This document shows, one piece after another, positions 1 through 9,737 of a DNA stretch of 64,000 nt (within the stretch, counting starts at the first letter, position 1; each line of letters opens with the position of its first letter). This stretch comes from Chaetoceros tenuissimus (taxonomy: Eukaryota > Bacillariophyta > Thalassiosirophyceae > Chaetocerotales > Chaetocerotaceae): positions 2,666,001 to 2,730,000 of the forward strand of contig BLLK01000069.1 in assembly GCA_021927905.1 (NCBI GenBank), in the 5' to 3' direction. Made by a program: the position numbers and the translations under genes. The notes below the pieces were generated by a model that did not search any database, was not told the DNA's origin, and saw only the letters and a program-made list of their open reading frames with translations.

Positions 1-855
1 GAGTGGATAAGCGCTATGGTAGCGAATCATATCCAAGCCTGCTTGAGGAATTGTAGTTTCATTTGCTACAAGCATGCGATACATGTATTCATCATGTCCC
101 CAAGCGAAGCAGAGGCTGTCTAGGCCACAATGTGGTTCATACATTCCATACTTGGTATTGTATTTTGGGTTGCTCATGTCAGGATTGAGTTTATTGAATT
201 CTGGAAAGACTACAGCATCGTCAGGAATTTCACAACCTACGACAAAGGTATCACCTCCTAGCGCCCATTGCTTTCCTTTTGGATTATATCCGTCTTGACC
301 GTCCTTGCCATTACCCCACAAAAACATAATCTTTCCCATATCATGAAGGAGTCCAGTCAATTGCATCCATTCTGGATGACCCGCTCGTCTTAATCTATAA
401 GAAAATTTAGGACAAAGATATAAGAGACAAAGTCGAAGAGACAAAGACGAAGAGACAAAGACGTGGTTAACTTGCACTATCAATGAATGAACTTACCCTT
501 CTGCAGTTTGCAAAAGATGGAGCAAATTTGGAAGGTCTAGGTCTGGATCGGATGCATCAACATAATTCTCAAGTTCCGCGAAAGCTTCTTCGATGGTCAT
601 GAGTCTTCGGTACTTTCCATTTGTGAAGTTATACTTTTCTTCCATTTTTCTGTAGAAATCAACAGTGTGATACTTTCTCATATCTCTGTAGTGCTCAACA
701 ACGCGTTCTGGAGATTCGTTAGCATCATAGATACGGAATTCTTCGTCAGCTTTTTCATTAGTCTTGATCGTGTCAAACTTATTTGGTACAGCGATGCCGA
801 TTGCAGCTGCTGGTACTACCATACATTCAGACTCATTGCTTGGTTTTGGTGCCAT
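1..855 (-). CDS. MIOX: Myo-inositol oxygenase (5' part; cut by the window's left edge)
   Basis: Non-haem di-iron enzyme that cleaves myo-inositol to D-glucuronate with O2 in the cytosol. Two exons are visible: 497-855 (start ATG at 855) and 1-394, joined across a 102-nt intron (395-496, GTAAGT donor, TATAG acceptor) in phase 2. The splice restores the family block QTAEG followed by LRRAGHPEW. Family iron ligands are recognisable: the His just before QTAEG, the HD of LLHDMGK, the His of WGHDEYMY and the His of IRYHSAYP. The last ligand, an Asp nearer the C terminus, lies outside the window, as does the final third of the protein. I see no targeting leader. The family call is firm; the expression context is unknown. 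Confidence 0.93.
424..463. repeat. 14-nt tandem repeat inside the MIOX intron
   Basis: The unit GAGACAAAG[T/A]CGAA occurs 2.9 times in a row. A looser copy (GGACAAAG) lies just upstream. It fills a large part of the 102-nt intron, so intron length could vary between alleles. Confidence 0.8.
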
Positions 856-1495
856 TGTTTAAGCAGTTAGGAGAGGACTTCTCTAAAATATTTGCAGGAA
901 GAGATGTTTATAAAATGAAAAACTTTTTATGAAGACTTCTCTCGTTCCAACTTCTTCTGTCAGATGAAAAAGAACATCGGAGTCGAGAGAACACTTCATG
1001 TGTTTGATGAAGACCTGACACCTGCCACTTCAATCAAATCAATGGTGCTGAGCAAATTCAGTTTGTGTAGTTGTCTTAGCCTGTGTAGTTTCATAAAAAA
1101 TTTCTCTACCCAAGCTAAAGCCGACATGTTAAAACTCAAAAAGTGAGCCGATGAAAGCATCAATCATGATCGTGTCAAAGACGTGGCACCTACTTTACTT
1201 AAGCCCTATTGACATATTTTGTCATTCAAACCGTGAAGATTTGGTACTTCAAAATTGTCCTGCCGAAATTGCACTATGCAATTTCGGCAGGATTGTTCTT
1301 CTGTTGAGAACATGTTCCAAATCATTGGAGTTGGATAAATGAGAAGGTAAAAGATATGATTCAGCACAAGGCATCAGATTGTTTTGATGAAGATATTTTT
1401 ATTTAAGAAATTTACTTGTAAAAGTCCCCAATGAATGGCTTTTGCTATCCTAAAACTCTACATAAAACAGAAATCATAAAAACTATTTATGTTTC
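856..1495. other. Intergenic region between MIOX and ankyrin gene 1
   Basis: This holds the MIOX 5' flank (856 onward) and the 3' flank of the ankyrin gene that ends at 1496. Apart from the perfect hairpin at 1258-1292 I see no gene. Short open frames at 964-1342 lack conserved features. Confidence 0.6.
1258..1292. repeat. Perfect 16-bp inverted repeat with a 3-nt loop
   Basis: The left arm TCCTGCCGAAATTGCA (1258-1273) and the right arm TGCAATTTCGGCAGGA (1277-1292) are exact reverse complements around CTA. It is intergenic. A perfect stem this long with so short a loop is unlikely by chance. It could be a structured RNA element, a transcription-end signal, a protein-binding palindrome or a mobile-element remnant. 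The sequence alone does not decide. Confidence 0.85.
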
Positions 1496-3088
1496 TCATT
1501 TCTCAAATTCCCATAGTTTTCTTTTTGCATCACGTAGATGATTCATAGTTTTCAAATGATTGACCTTTTCAATTTCAAGGGAGTGCAATGCTTCCTCCAA
1601 TTCTTTTCTCAAAAATTTGTCATCTCCAGACTTAACTAACTTTCCTCCCTTTTGTTTCTCAGCCTGTGCTGCTTTTTTCTTGAAGAATTCCAATTGTTCT
1701 TCTTTACGCTTAAGTTCGTTTATTGACTGCATTTTTTCTCTTCTAAGGTTTTCAGTTTCTTTCTCAAATTTCTTAATCGCTGCATTTGCTTGTTTCAATG
1801 CGTCGTCTCTTTGTTGGATCTCTTTTTCAATGCGTACTTTTTCATTATGCTCTTGCAATCTGATTTTGTGGAGCGCTTGCATCTCTTCATTCATCTTTTG
1901 CAATTCTCTCTTGAGATAGTTCACGTCATTCGCAGATTCATTACTCCCACTATTCATGTTTCTAGGATCTCTGACATTACTCTGTTGTCTAACATTGCTT
2001 TGCTGTTGTCTAACATTGCTTTGCTGTTGCCGAACGTTGTTTTCCTTTCTATTGTATCTTTCATAGTCTATGTTGACAGGATTCATTTCATTTTCAAACA
2101 TTTGCTTTTTTTGTCTACGTCCTGCAAAATTAGGTCCTGGAACTTCCCAATCATCCTTCTTAGAAACGTTGCGTCTAGAGTAATTTTCTTGTTCATAACG
2201 ATCACTACTATCGCGAGTACTTACAGGCCTTGTAGGTGCACGTCCTCCTGGTCCACGAAGAGCTGGATTGGACATCGTTCCTCCTCCTCCATCTCTCATG
2301 GAACGGGCAGCACTTGCTCCTCCTAGCAATCTCAAAACATCCGCAGGAGCATTATTCTCCTGTGCAATTTCAAGAACTGATCGGTACTCTCTGCTTTGGA
2401 AACTCTGTCCTTCAGTTCTCAATAACTCTCTACCATTGCCAACTTCAAGTAAAAGTCTAATCTTTGCTGCAGCATCACGGTGTTTTCTGACGTTTGCACA
2501 GAGACAAAATAGAGCAGATCTGTTACCAAAATCAGTTGCCATTGCAAGTTCCCGTCCTCCATATTGAAGAAGGTGACGAATGATTCCCAAAGGCGCATCT
2601 CCAGAGCAAGCAAAATGTAGAGCAGTTACACCATCTCTTGTCTGTTTCATGACAAGATCCTTTCCACCAAAATTAATAATTGAAGCAATAACAACATCGG
2701 GAGCGTCGTGAAAGCAAGCATGGTGAAGAGCAGTATATCCAATTTTATCTTGGTACATGAGTTTCTGCTTCTTTTGCATATCACTTGCGAAATCGGATTC
2801 AAGATATCCCTGTACCTTTCCCCAACGTTTCTCAGTACACCACTGATAAAGCTCACTTGCAGCACGTCCATTATTTGATTTCATATTATTCATATTCATG
2901 TCATAAGGTGTACTTGCAAGAGAAGTGGATGTTGGAAGATTTTTATTTACAACTGAATTATCGAAGGTTGCATCAGTAGTAATCAGTGCATGATTAGGTA
3001 CAGATGCAATATTCTTGGAAGGAATGGTAAAAGCACTGCTAGTGGATGCAGATGCAAACAGGAGAAGAGATATTCCAGTGAATTTCAT
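1496..3088 (-). CDS. Ankyrin-repeat / coiled-coil protein with secretory or plastid leader (gene 1)
   Basis: Single-exon 530-aa protein. The first ~20 residues form a signal peptide ending SSAF|TIP, close to the diatom plastid motif ASAF|AP, so plastid or secretory-route targeting is inferred. Residues ~115-250 carry ankyrin-like units (GYTALHHAC, GVTALHFAC, a degenerate third). A charged linker follows with the tandem QQQSNVR motif, then a long coiled coil (~385-515). The C-terminal end (NHLRDAKRKLWEF) closely matches the end of the next gene (NHLRTLKQLRDTKRQLWDY). The two are therefore neighbouring paralogues. Ankyrin units suggest protein binding; no enzymatic domain is seen and the partner is unknown. 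Confidence 0.85.
   Translation of the reverse strand: MKFTGISLLLFASASTSSAFTIPSKNIASVPNHALITTDATFDNSVVNKNLPTSTSLASTPYDMNMNNMKSNNGRAASELYQWCTEKRWGKVQGYLESDFASDMQKKQKLMYQDKIGYTALHHACFHDAPDVVIASIINFGGKDLVMKQTRDGVTALHFACSGDAPLGIIRHLLQYGGRELAMATDFGNRSALFCLCANVRKHRDAAAKIRLLLEVGNGRELLRTEGQSFQSREYRSVLEIAQENNAPADVLRLLGGASAARSMRDGGGGTMSNPALRGPGGRAPTRPVSTRDSSDRYEQENYSRRNVSKKDDWEVPGPNFAGRRQKKQMFENEMNPVNIDYERYNRKENNVRQQQSNVRQQQSNVRQQSNVRDPRNMNSGSNESANDVNYLKRELQKMNEEMQALHKIRLQEHNEKVRIEKEIQQRDDALKQANAAIKKFEKETENLRREKMQSINELKRKEEQLEFFKKKAAQAEKQKGGKLVKSGDDKFLRKELEEALHSLEIEKVNHLKTMNHLRDAKRKLWEFEK
1970..2042. repeat. 21-bp in-frame tandem repeat coding for RQQQSNV units
   Basis: About three imperfect copies of a 21-nt unit in ankyrin gene 1 encode QQQSNVR, QQQSNVR and a shortened QQSNVR. 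This is a glutamine-rich expansion in the linker between the ankyrin and coiled-coil regions. Confidence 0.75.
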
Positions 3089-3577
3089 TGCTCAAAATGA
3101 AGCCTGATGAAAATAGTAGATGGTCTTACTATGAAGTTAAGAGAGCTTGCTAAAAGCTGCTTTGAACTTGCAGTAGAGTGATGAATTGAATTTGATTGAT
3201 TGGCGATTGTCGTTTCTAATCTTTTCATCTCTCTCAGCTTGATCTCTCCTCGTAGCTGCATTGACATACGTCAGGGGCGCTTGTACGTAGCTACTTGCTA
3301 CAAGTATGAAGATCAACTTGAAGTAAAGTTTCTGACAGATGTCAAAAGATATTTTATAACGTCAATTAATTAACTGCCTTTTTATTCCTCACATTTTTAA
3401 TTTGGTCAAGCACCAACTCTACGAAATACTGTGCGTGCCCGTAAATATAAGTATTGGGAGTTCTAACTTTATTTTATTATATTATGAAACTCGAAAACAT
3501 TTTTCTCTATTGTTGTATTAACAACTCTTCTGAGCAACTTCAGCATTCCCCTTGACACATTATGTTCACATCCTATT
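3089..3577. other. Intergenic region between the two ankyrin paralogues
   Basis: This holds the 5' flank of gene 1 and the 3' end of gene 2, both on the minus strand. ACGTCA hexamers (the CRE-like core TGACGT on the other strand) occur at 3268-3273 and 3359-3364. A short inverted repeat, CTTGTA...TACAAG, lies near 3280-3305. No further gene seen. Confidence 0.5.
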
Positions 3578-6115
3578 TCACTCTTCGAGCTCGTCTTCGT
3601 CAATGTCACCAGTGTTCCCTTGGTAATCCCATAGTTGGCGTTTGGTGTCACGTAGTTGTTTTAAAGTTCTCAAGTGATTGAGCTTTTCGTCCTCAAATTC
3701 TTCCAATATTTCATCTAGTTCTGCCATTAAAATATGTTCTCTTGAATACACCTCTTCTATAGCCTTCCTTGACTTTTCGAATTTCACGATAGATGTTTCC
3801 TTTACAGTTAATGCATCTTTCAACTCTTCTTCGAGAGCTTTCATTACCGCCTTCATTTCAGTCTCTTTCTTTTGGACTGCAAGCTTCCCCTCTTCTCTGA
3901 TTGTATCCTGCTTTGCAACAAGGGCCTCAATTTTACTTTGAAGCTCCTCTTCTCTTTTGGCAGCAGCTCGCTTTTGGTTTTCCATCTCCCCAAGGAGATC
4001 ACCCTTCTCTTCTTTTAGCTTTCGTATCTCATTCTTCAGATGCATAGCTTTTGGGCTATCTTCTATTTCGCTATCTTGCTGAGCTTCAAGTAGCTTGATT
4101 CTCTGCTGAAGCGCGGCTTCTCTTTCAAGTGAGGTTTGCTTCAGCACCTCGACCTCTTCCATAGATTCCATGACCTCGGCTACTACCTTCATTGCTCTTC
4201 CATGTTCAACCTCGAGTAGATTGATTGTATGTTTTAGTTCCTTTTCTTTTTCAATAGATGTCTGTTTAACCATCTCCATCATCTCTAATGCTCCGTTGCG
4301 TTCGGTCTCGAGCTTCTTGAAGTCAACGTCTGACCAGTCTTCGTCGTTATTGCTGGATTTCTTCGCTTTTTTCAACTGTTCTTGAAGGTCTTTGATTTTC
4401 TTTCGTAGCTCTTCTTCATTATATTCAGCAGCCCTTTTTGCTTTTTCTTCGGATGAAATCGCTTCTTCGAGTTCCTCTTTCATCTGTTCAACTAGAACAT
4501 TGAGCTCTGCAACTTCGTCTTCGGATTCTGCCCTGACACTGTCGACAGTCTCAAGAGCAGCAATCCGCTCTTTTTCCAGAGTTTGGATCTTCGAAAGCAG
4601 TTCAGATTCTTCTGAAGATTTTTCATTTTCTGAAATACTTTCATCTGGTGAATCATCGCCGGCTTCTAGTTTCTTAATTTGATCCTTTAATTCTTCTTCT
4701 CTCTTTGCAAATTCCTGTTCTGCTTGTTTTACAGCTTCTCTCGCAGCCTTCTCACGCTCTGCACCGAGCTTTTTGATTTTATAATTAAGCTCCATTTCTT
4801 TCTTGTGTGCGCCATCTTTCAATGCTCTAATTTCCTTCTGAAGTTTTGCAACGGTATCTTCCAACTCGAGTTCCTTCGGAGTGCTAACTCCGCCGTCCAT
4901 ATTAAGAATGGGTCCAAATGAAGAATCTTCTTCCTCATCGTCTTCATTGTCTTCTTCGTCATCTTCAGTGACTTCGTCTTCAATTTTTGTTGCTGTTGTT
5001 GGCCCTATTACATCGTCGTCTGGAGATACTGGTGCTGGACGTATGATGCGAGGACCTTTGCTCATTTGTTCTTCTTCAGATTCATCCTCCGTGTCGACAT
5101 TTTCTACAGATTCTTCAGTCTCTGTTTCCATTTCTTTGCTATCTGATTCTTCTTCGACAGCTTCTACTTCACTTGTAGTAGGTGCCTCGTCTACTTCTTC
5201 AGTAGCTTCTTCTTCTTCTTCTGATATTTCCGACTCTTCGTCTTCAGAAACTTCACCTGCTGTTGGCACTTCGTCTGCAACATCATCACTCATTTCTTTT
5301 TCTGTCTCAGCTTCAATCTCTGATCCAAGAGTTTCCCCACGAAGAATTTTCAGTACATCTTCAGATGCTTCCTTGTCTGTTGCAATCTCAAGTGCAGAAC
5401 GCTGCATACCTTCAAAGTCGCATTTTGATTCCAATAGATACTTTGCATCGTCGCCAGCTGCACTCAAAAGCAATTGAATCTTCTCAGCTGCATCCTCGTG
5501 CTTTTCAATATTATTTGCCAAGTCATGCAGAACAGTCCAGTCGTCGTCATCTTTGGCTAGAATCAGCTCCTTCCCTCCAACATCAACCAATTTCTTGAAT
5601 ACATTATACGAGGTACCATGAACACACTTAATATTCAATGCAGTGACTCCACCATTATTTTTTTGCATAACAATATCTTTTCCTCCTATTTCAATCATGG
5701 AGTAAACAATATCATCTGGTGCATTATTCTTACATGCAAAATGAAGAGCAGTCCATCCTAGGAAATCGCCTCTCATCAACGCTTCCTTGAGTTTTGTACC
5801 AGATGGATCCAGTGTAGATGGTGATGCTAGCTCCTCTCTTACTTTTGTCCATCGTCTCTCTGCACAAAGAGTGTTTATATCAAAAGATGGGCCATTTGTA
5901 TCTTGAGATATGTATAGAGAACTTTTGCGTGGTTTCTTTGTCACAGAGTTATGAGCAAGACCAATTTTGATTTGATTGCTCTGTTTGCTGACAAAAGTTG
6001 AAGGTGATTTTTGAAATGGTGATGTAAACCCATCACTGGTATTTATCTGAGTGAGAAAGATACAGCAGTAAAGTGCCCCCCACATAATATGTGTATTTCG
6101 CGAAATAGAAGGCAT
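3578..6115 (-). CDS. Ankyrin-repeat / long coiled-coil acidic protein with leader (gene 2)
   Basis: Single-exon 845-aa protein with the same plan as its neighbour at 1496-3088. A signal-peptide-like N terminus ends SDGF|TSP (diatom-type targeting cleavage). Ankyrin-like units follow at ~75-230 (GWTALHFACKNNAPDD, GGVTALNIKC, DDWTVLHDLANN). Then come a very acidic low-complexity segment (~265-400, runs of E, D and S) and ~400 residues of heptad-rich coiled coil. It ends with the family tail NHLRTLKQLRDTKRQLWDY plus an acidic end. The start ATG at 6115 begins the leader. A structural or tethering role is inferred from architecture only. Confidence 0.85.
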   Translation of the reverse strand: MPSISRNTHIMWGALYCCIFLTQINTSDGFTSPFQKSPSTFVSKQSNQIKIGLAHNSVTKKPRKSSLYISQDTNGPSFDINTLCAERRWTKVREELASPSTLDPSGTKLKEALMRGDFLGWTALHFACKNNAPDDIVYSMIEIGGKDIVMQKNNGGVTALNIKCVHGTSYNVFKKLVDVGGKELILAKDDDDWTVLHDLANNIEKHEDAAEKIQLLLSAAGDDAKYLLESKCDFEGMQRSALEIATDKEASEDVLKILRGETLGSEIEAETEKEMSDDVADEVPTAGEVSEDEESEISEEEEEATEEVDEAPTTSEVEAVEEESDSKEMETETEESVENVDTEDESEEEQMSKGPRIIRPAPVSPDDDVIGPTTATKIEDEVTEDDEEDNEDDEEEDSSFGPILNMDGGVSTPKELELEDTVAKLQKEIRALKDGAHKKEMELNYKIKKLGAEREKAAREAVKQAEQEFAKREEELKDQIKKLEAGDDSPDESISENEKSSEESELLSKIQTLEKERIAALETVDSVRAESEDEVAELNVLVEQMKEELEEAISSEEKAKRAAEYNEEELRKKIKDLQEQLKKAKKSSNNDEDWSDVDFKKLETERNGALEMMEMVKQTSIEKEKELKHTINLLEVEHGRAMKVVAEVMESMEEVEVLKQTSLEREAALQQRIKLLEAQQDSEIEDSPKAMHLKNEIRKLKEEKGDLLGEMENQKRAAAKREEELQSKIEALVAKQDTIREEGKLAVQKKETEMKAVMKALEEELKDALTVKETSIVKFEKSRKAIEEVYSREHILMAELDEILEEFEDEKLNHLRTLKQLRDTKRQLWDYQGNTGDIDEDELEE

Positions 6116-6642
6116 GTTGTAATGGCGACCGAAGTGAGGAAAATCTTATTTTCCAAAGCACGGTGATGGAAACCTTTTATATATCAATTGAGCCCCTTAA
6201 GTTGAACTATCAATAGTACGTGTTCAATAATAAACATCAATCAAAGTGAAGTAATATCTTTGAGACTCTCTCTCTTTTTTCCCTCTCATCCCTCATATTT
6301 TCATTTCGGAAAGATGCGCGCTATGATGTTTTACACGACCCACCATTATTTGGCTATGTGCATGTCCTGTATTGTTCTGGAATAGTCTTCTATTAGGTTA
6401 CTAGGACCAACGATGTAAGTCGTTTAAAGACAGATCACGTGTCATTGCGCAGAAAACAATTCTTATTAGCCCGACACGACTCACTCTCTCTCTGCAAACT
6501 AGTTTCCATCATCCCTCTCCATCATAAAATAAATGTGTTGTCACATGAAAATGAGATAATGTTGTGAACTTGAGCTTTGTTCAAAATCTAGTATTAACAT
6601 TTCCGCTTGTCCCATATTCGCGTACTACAAAGGTTCTACACC
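6116..6642. promoter_or_regulatory. Divergent intergenic region (ankyrin gene 2 / SET gene)
   Basis: The two genes point away from each other, so their 5' regulatory sequence lies here. It shows CT-rich tracts near 6265-6290 and 6481-6493. No TATA box or known operator can be assigned with confidence. Confidence 0.45.
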
Positions 6643-8793
6643 ATGGTATCATCTCCGTATTCTTCACAAAAGATAAGGAAAAGGGAAAATAGTAATTCTC
6701 CTATGCCAATGGGAAAGCGCTTCATCATTGACGAGGAAGAGGAAGACGTGCGATACAATGATGAAAAGAAAATCAAGAAAAGAGGAATAACGAAAAAAAT
6801 TGTGTTGATAGGAATCGCATCCGTTGTATTCATAATGAGTATACTATTTTTATTTCTAAAGGAAAGTAGTGATGAGATGAATGATCTACTCGAAAATCGA
6901 GGTTCATCAAATACACTCAAGAAGAATCATAGTCATTTACGCTTTGACAAAAACTCGAAGAGAATGAAGCTGAAGCAAAATAGTATAGATCAGTGCTCTG
7001 TATTTTATGCTGAATCATCAGTGCCTAATGGAGGAATGGGAATCTACACAACCATTCCGCGACAAGCTGGTGATCAACTCCTTATATCAGATGGACCAAG
7101 TATTCCTGTTATTGACGCAGATTACTCAAACAAGTCAAAAAAGGCTTGGATAAAACTCTTCAATTCATATTGGTGGGGAAATGGGCAGTCTGACGTAGCT
7201 TTATTCGAAGGTGATGAGGTGGTAGAATATCAAACTGGTGCGGGAGGTTTACCAAATAGTCATGCCTATATCAACAACATTCAATTTGAGGATGCGTCTG
7301 TCGTCCCTTATGATGATTCTTTACTAGATAGAACGAAAGATCCAGGAGCTGGAGCTAATTCAAATTTTATTGGACGAAAGACCATGACTCGCGAAAAAGT
7401 CGATGCTGGCGAAGAACTGTTCATGCGATATCCGGCTAAATTTATGAACCACATGAGTGAGAAGTATAATATTCCTCGGAGAAGTGATTTTGATATCGTA
7501 GGTGAGGCTGTATTGAAGTTGGTCAAAATATACGGGAAAGATGTGAAAAAGTGGAAAGATGATGGTTTAATTTCAATGATACCAGATCGAGCTACATCGT
7601 TATTACCCAAGACACAAGCACAGTTGGAGAATGTTTTGGCTAGAAAAGATATTGGTATGGGCATGGCTATTGCAAAAGAAGTGTCTTTGAAGAAAAGATC
7701 TGTAGAATGGATCAAGGAAAACGGAGTGTGCATGGACAATTTTTCACCTTTTCCTAGTACAAACAAGAGGGCTGGTCATGGCGCAATTGCTAAAAGGTGG
7801 ATGATGGAGGGAGAAGTGGTTGGTTTAGCTCCGATTCTACATATATCTAATCGCGACGTGTTACGAATTCCAGCTTTTACAGGGAAAGAATGGCAGCTTA
7901 TCTTGAACTATTGTATTGGGCACAAACACTCTAGTCTCTTATTATGTCCTAATACAAATGTGAATTGGGTGAATCATTGTAGCACACGAAAACCTGAGGA
8001 GCATCCCTGTGGATCCAAGGGTAGTCCCAATGCTGAATATAGATTTGCTCCGTGGAACAGTGTGAATAAAGAATGGATGAATAAAACCGTCTCTGAAATA
8101 GAGAAAGAACAAGTGAAAGGGCTTTATCTTGAACTTGTGGCTACAAGAGATATTGAAGTCGGCGAGGAAATCTTTATAGATTATGGTGAGGATTTTGAAA
8201 AGGCTTGGGCAAAACACGTGAAGAAGTGGGAGCCAAGTTCACACGAAAAAGGTTCTAAGCCGTGGATTAATTTGAAAGAGTTGAATGACAATATAGGGCC
8301 TCTAGACATTGCACCTAGTTTTGATGAAAAGTATAGTCAAGATGGAGATATTACCACTGTTTGCTTTTATCGGGATTTGGAAAGAGAAGCTTGGGAAGAA
8401 TATGAGAGTGAAGAATGGAAAGATTTTCCCAAGAAAAAACTGATAAAGAAGTATGGAGATGAATATGCACCAAGAAACTTCTCGTTGGAGAAAGTTGCCA
8501 ATCACTTTTGGCCATGTGTTGTTGGAGGGAAAGGAGACGATGATAACTCTTATCATGTCAGAATCCTTCAATCCCCACATCAGGAGAAGACAGAATGGGC
8601 AAAGAAAGGACTTCCAAGAATCTTGATAAATTTCCCAAGAGAGAGTATAAGATTCTTCTACAGACCTTATCATTCTGAAGTCCATCTGAAAAATGCATTC
8701 CGACATTACATCGGCTTGAAAGAGGGCATGTTTCCAAAGAAGTGGATGGATCGTAAATCCAAAAAAGACAAAAAGAAGAAAGTAAACATGTAA
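6643..8793 (+). CDS. Membrane-anchored protein with two SET-like domains
   Basis: Chosen start is the ATG at 6643 in good context (ACCATGG). The frame stays open upstream to 6607 but has no other ATG. The 716-aa protein has a short charged N-terminal tail and one hydrophobic span at residues ~52-72 (type II anchor likely). A first SET-like module follows (~116-265: GGMGIYTT, then GANSNF and DAGEELFMRYP). A second covers ~350-520 (GHGAIAKRWMMEGEVV, NWVNHCS, EVGEEIFIDYG). NHC and EEIFIDYG match the SET lysine-methyltransferase core. The first module lacks the NHC block and may be inactive. The C-terminal ~190 residues (FWPCVVGGKG and a lysine-rich end) are unrecognised. Substrate unknown; the anchor argues against histones. 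Confidence 0.7.
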   Translation: MVSSPYSSQKIRKRENSNSPMPMGKRFIIDEEEEDVRYNDEKKIKKRGITKKIVLIGIASVVFIMSILFLFLKESSDEMNDLLENRGSSNTLKKNHSHLRFDKNSKRMKLKQNSIDQCSVFYAESSVPNGGMGIYTTIPRQAGDQLLISDGPSIPVIDADYSNKSKKAWIKLFNSYWWGNGQSDVALFEGDEVVEYQTGAGGLPNSHAYINNIQFEDASVVPYDDSLLDRTKDPGAGANSNFIGRKTMTREKVDAGEELFMRYPAKFMNHMSEKYNIPRRSDFDIVGEAVLKLVKIYGKDVKKWKDDGLISMIPDRATSLLPKTQAQLENVLARKDIGMGMAIAKEVSLKKRSVEWIKENGVCMDNFSPFPSTNKRAGHGAIAKRWMMEGEVVGLAPILHISNRDVLRIPAFTGKEWQLILNYCIGHKHSSLLLCPNTNVNWVNHCSTRKPEEHPCGSKGSPNAEYRFAPWNSVNKEWMNKTVSEIEKEQVKGLYLELVATRDIEVGEEIFIDYGEDFEKAWAKHVKKWEPSSHEKGSKPWINLKELNDNIGPLDIAPSFDEKYSQDGDITTVCFYRDLEREAWEEYESEEWKDFPKKKLIKKYGDEYAPRNFSLEKVANHFWPCVVGGKGDDDNSYHVRILQSPHQEKTEWAKKGLPRILINFPRESIRFFYRPYHSEVHLKNAFRHYIGLKEGMFPKKWMDRKSKKDKKKKVNM

Positions 8794-8795
8794 AG

Positions 8796-9737
8796 CTAGT
8801 AATATTTTGATGTATATGTACTAGCCAGTATTTTCCCAATCACGATATTTCCATGTTTAGCAGGGTGAAAACCATCATCTGCGAAGAAGTCTCCTAGCTG
8901 CAAATCATCTAATTCTTTTGAGCACTTGATATGATTCAAGGTGTGATGAGACTTATCTTTTAGTATTTGTTCAACAGGAGGCAAGTACGCCATTTTTACG
9001 ATGCAGGATTTCCCACAGTTATCACAGTCTTGGTAGTGCTTTACAATGCTTTCCATTTCACTCTGCAAGGCTCGAGATTTCCATGATGCTATCTTACTCA
9101 ATGGATATGGTATGAATGGCATCCATTTGAAGTCAAGCAATTCCATAAGAATAATTTCAGTATTCTTAGCAGTACATGATTGAATAGATTCAATCAGGTT
9201 TATCACTTCATCTCCAAATGTTTTAGCCGTTTGACCAATCAGTACATTATTAACTCCACATGAGATAACTACAGCATCAATATGTCCATGTATGGCAATG
9301 ATTTTCTTCAAATACGGAAACATCTCATCTTTTATTCCTGATGCTGTTAAACCAGACTTTCCATATGACCAATATCGTACTCTTTGACCTAGTGCTTTTG
9401 AGAATTCTGCTGCAGTGCGACCTCCAAGTGCTACATCATGTGTGTCGTTGCCAATTCCTTCTACGGGTGAATCTCCGAGTAGCAATAGCTTGAATTCTTC
9501 CTCATTAGTGTCACTTGCTTCACATCTTTTATCTACCAACAGTCCATCTATGTGAAAGTCATGTCCAGAATACTCTGGAGGTGGTAGACGAGGTGTTTTA
9601 TATGCAATATACAATGCTTGTGATAGGAGCAATATGCCACTCGCAGCAACAGATGCAGATGCAATTTTTCCGGCAGTTGAGATGAAAGAGCTATCATTTC
9701 TCTTTCTCCTCCTGCTGGTTTCTTGTTTCTCCCTCAT
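8796..9737 (-). CDS. SGNH/GDSL-type hydrolase, N-terminal membrane anchor
   Basis: Predicted 313-aa serine esterase or lipase of the SGNH fold. Block I appears as LLGDSPVEGIG (Ser near residue 90), a Gly-block follows (SYGKSGLTASG), block III is GVNNVL (~160), and the C-terminal Asp/His pair is DGFHP (~289). Residues ~20-45 are hydrophobic (signal anchor). The start ATG at 9737 is the first in frame. Its TAG stop (8796-8798) lies two bases from the stop of the converging SET gene, so the two 3' UTRs must overlap. Substrate (acyl ester of lipid or glycan) cannot be read from the sequence. Confidence 0.8.
   Translation of the reverse strand: MREKQETSRRRKRNDSSFISTAGKIASASVAASGILLLSQALYIAYKTPRLPPPEYSGHDFHIDGLLVDKRCEASDTNEEEFKLLLLGDSPVEGIGNDTHDVALGGRTAAEFSKALGQRVRYWSYGKSGLTASGIKDEMFPYLKKIIAIHGHIDAVVISCGVNNVLIGQTAKTFGDEVINLIESIQSCTAKNTEIILMELLDFKWMPFIPYPLSKIASWKSRALQSEMESIVKHYQDCDNCGKSCIVKMAYLPPVEQILKDKSHHTLNHIKCSKELDDLQLGDFFADDGFHPAKHGNIVIGKILASTYTSKYY

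Noticed and set aside
964-1342. Two short plus-strand open frames near the hairpin
   Set aside because: 60 and 63 codons with no leader, domain or coding bias. The second runs through the inverted repeat.
4700-5500. Long Ser-rich plus-strand frames over ankyrin gene 2
   Set aside because: They are complements of Glu/Asp-rich codons (TCT/TCA/TCG opposite GAA/GAT-type runs) in the real minus-strand gene.
6607-6642. Upstream extension of the SET protein
   Set aside because: The frame is open but contains no ATG; translation starts at 6643 in good context.
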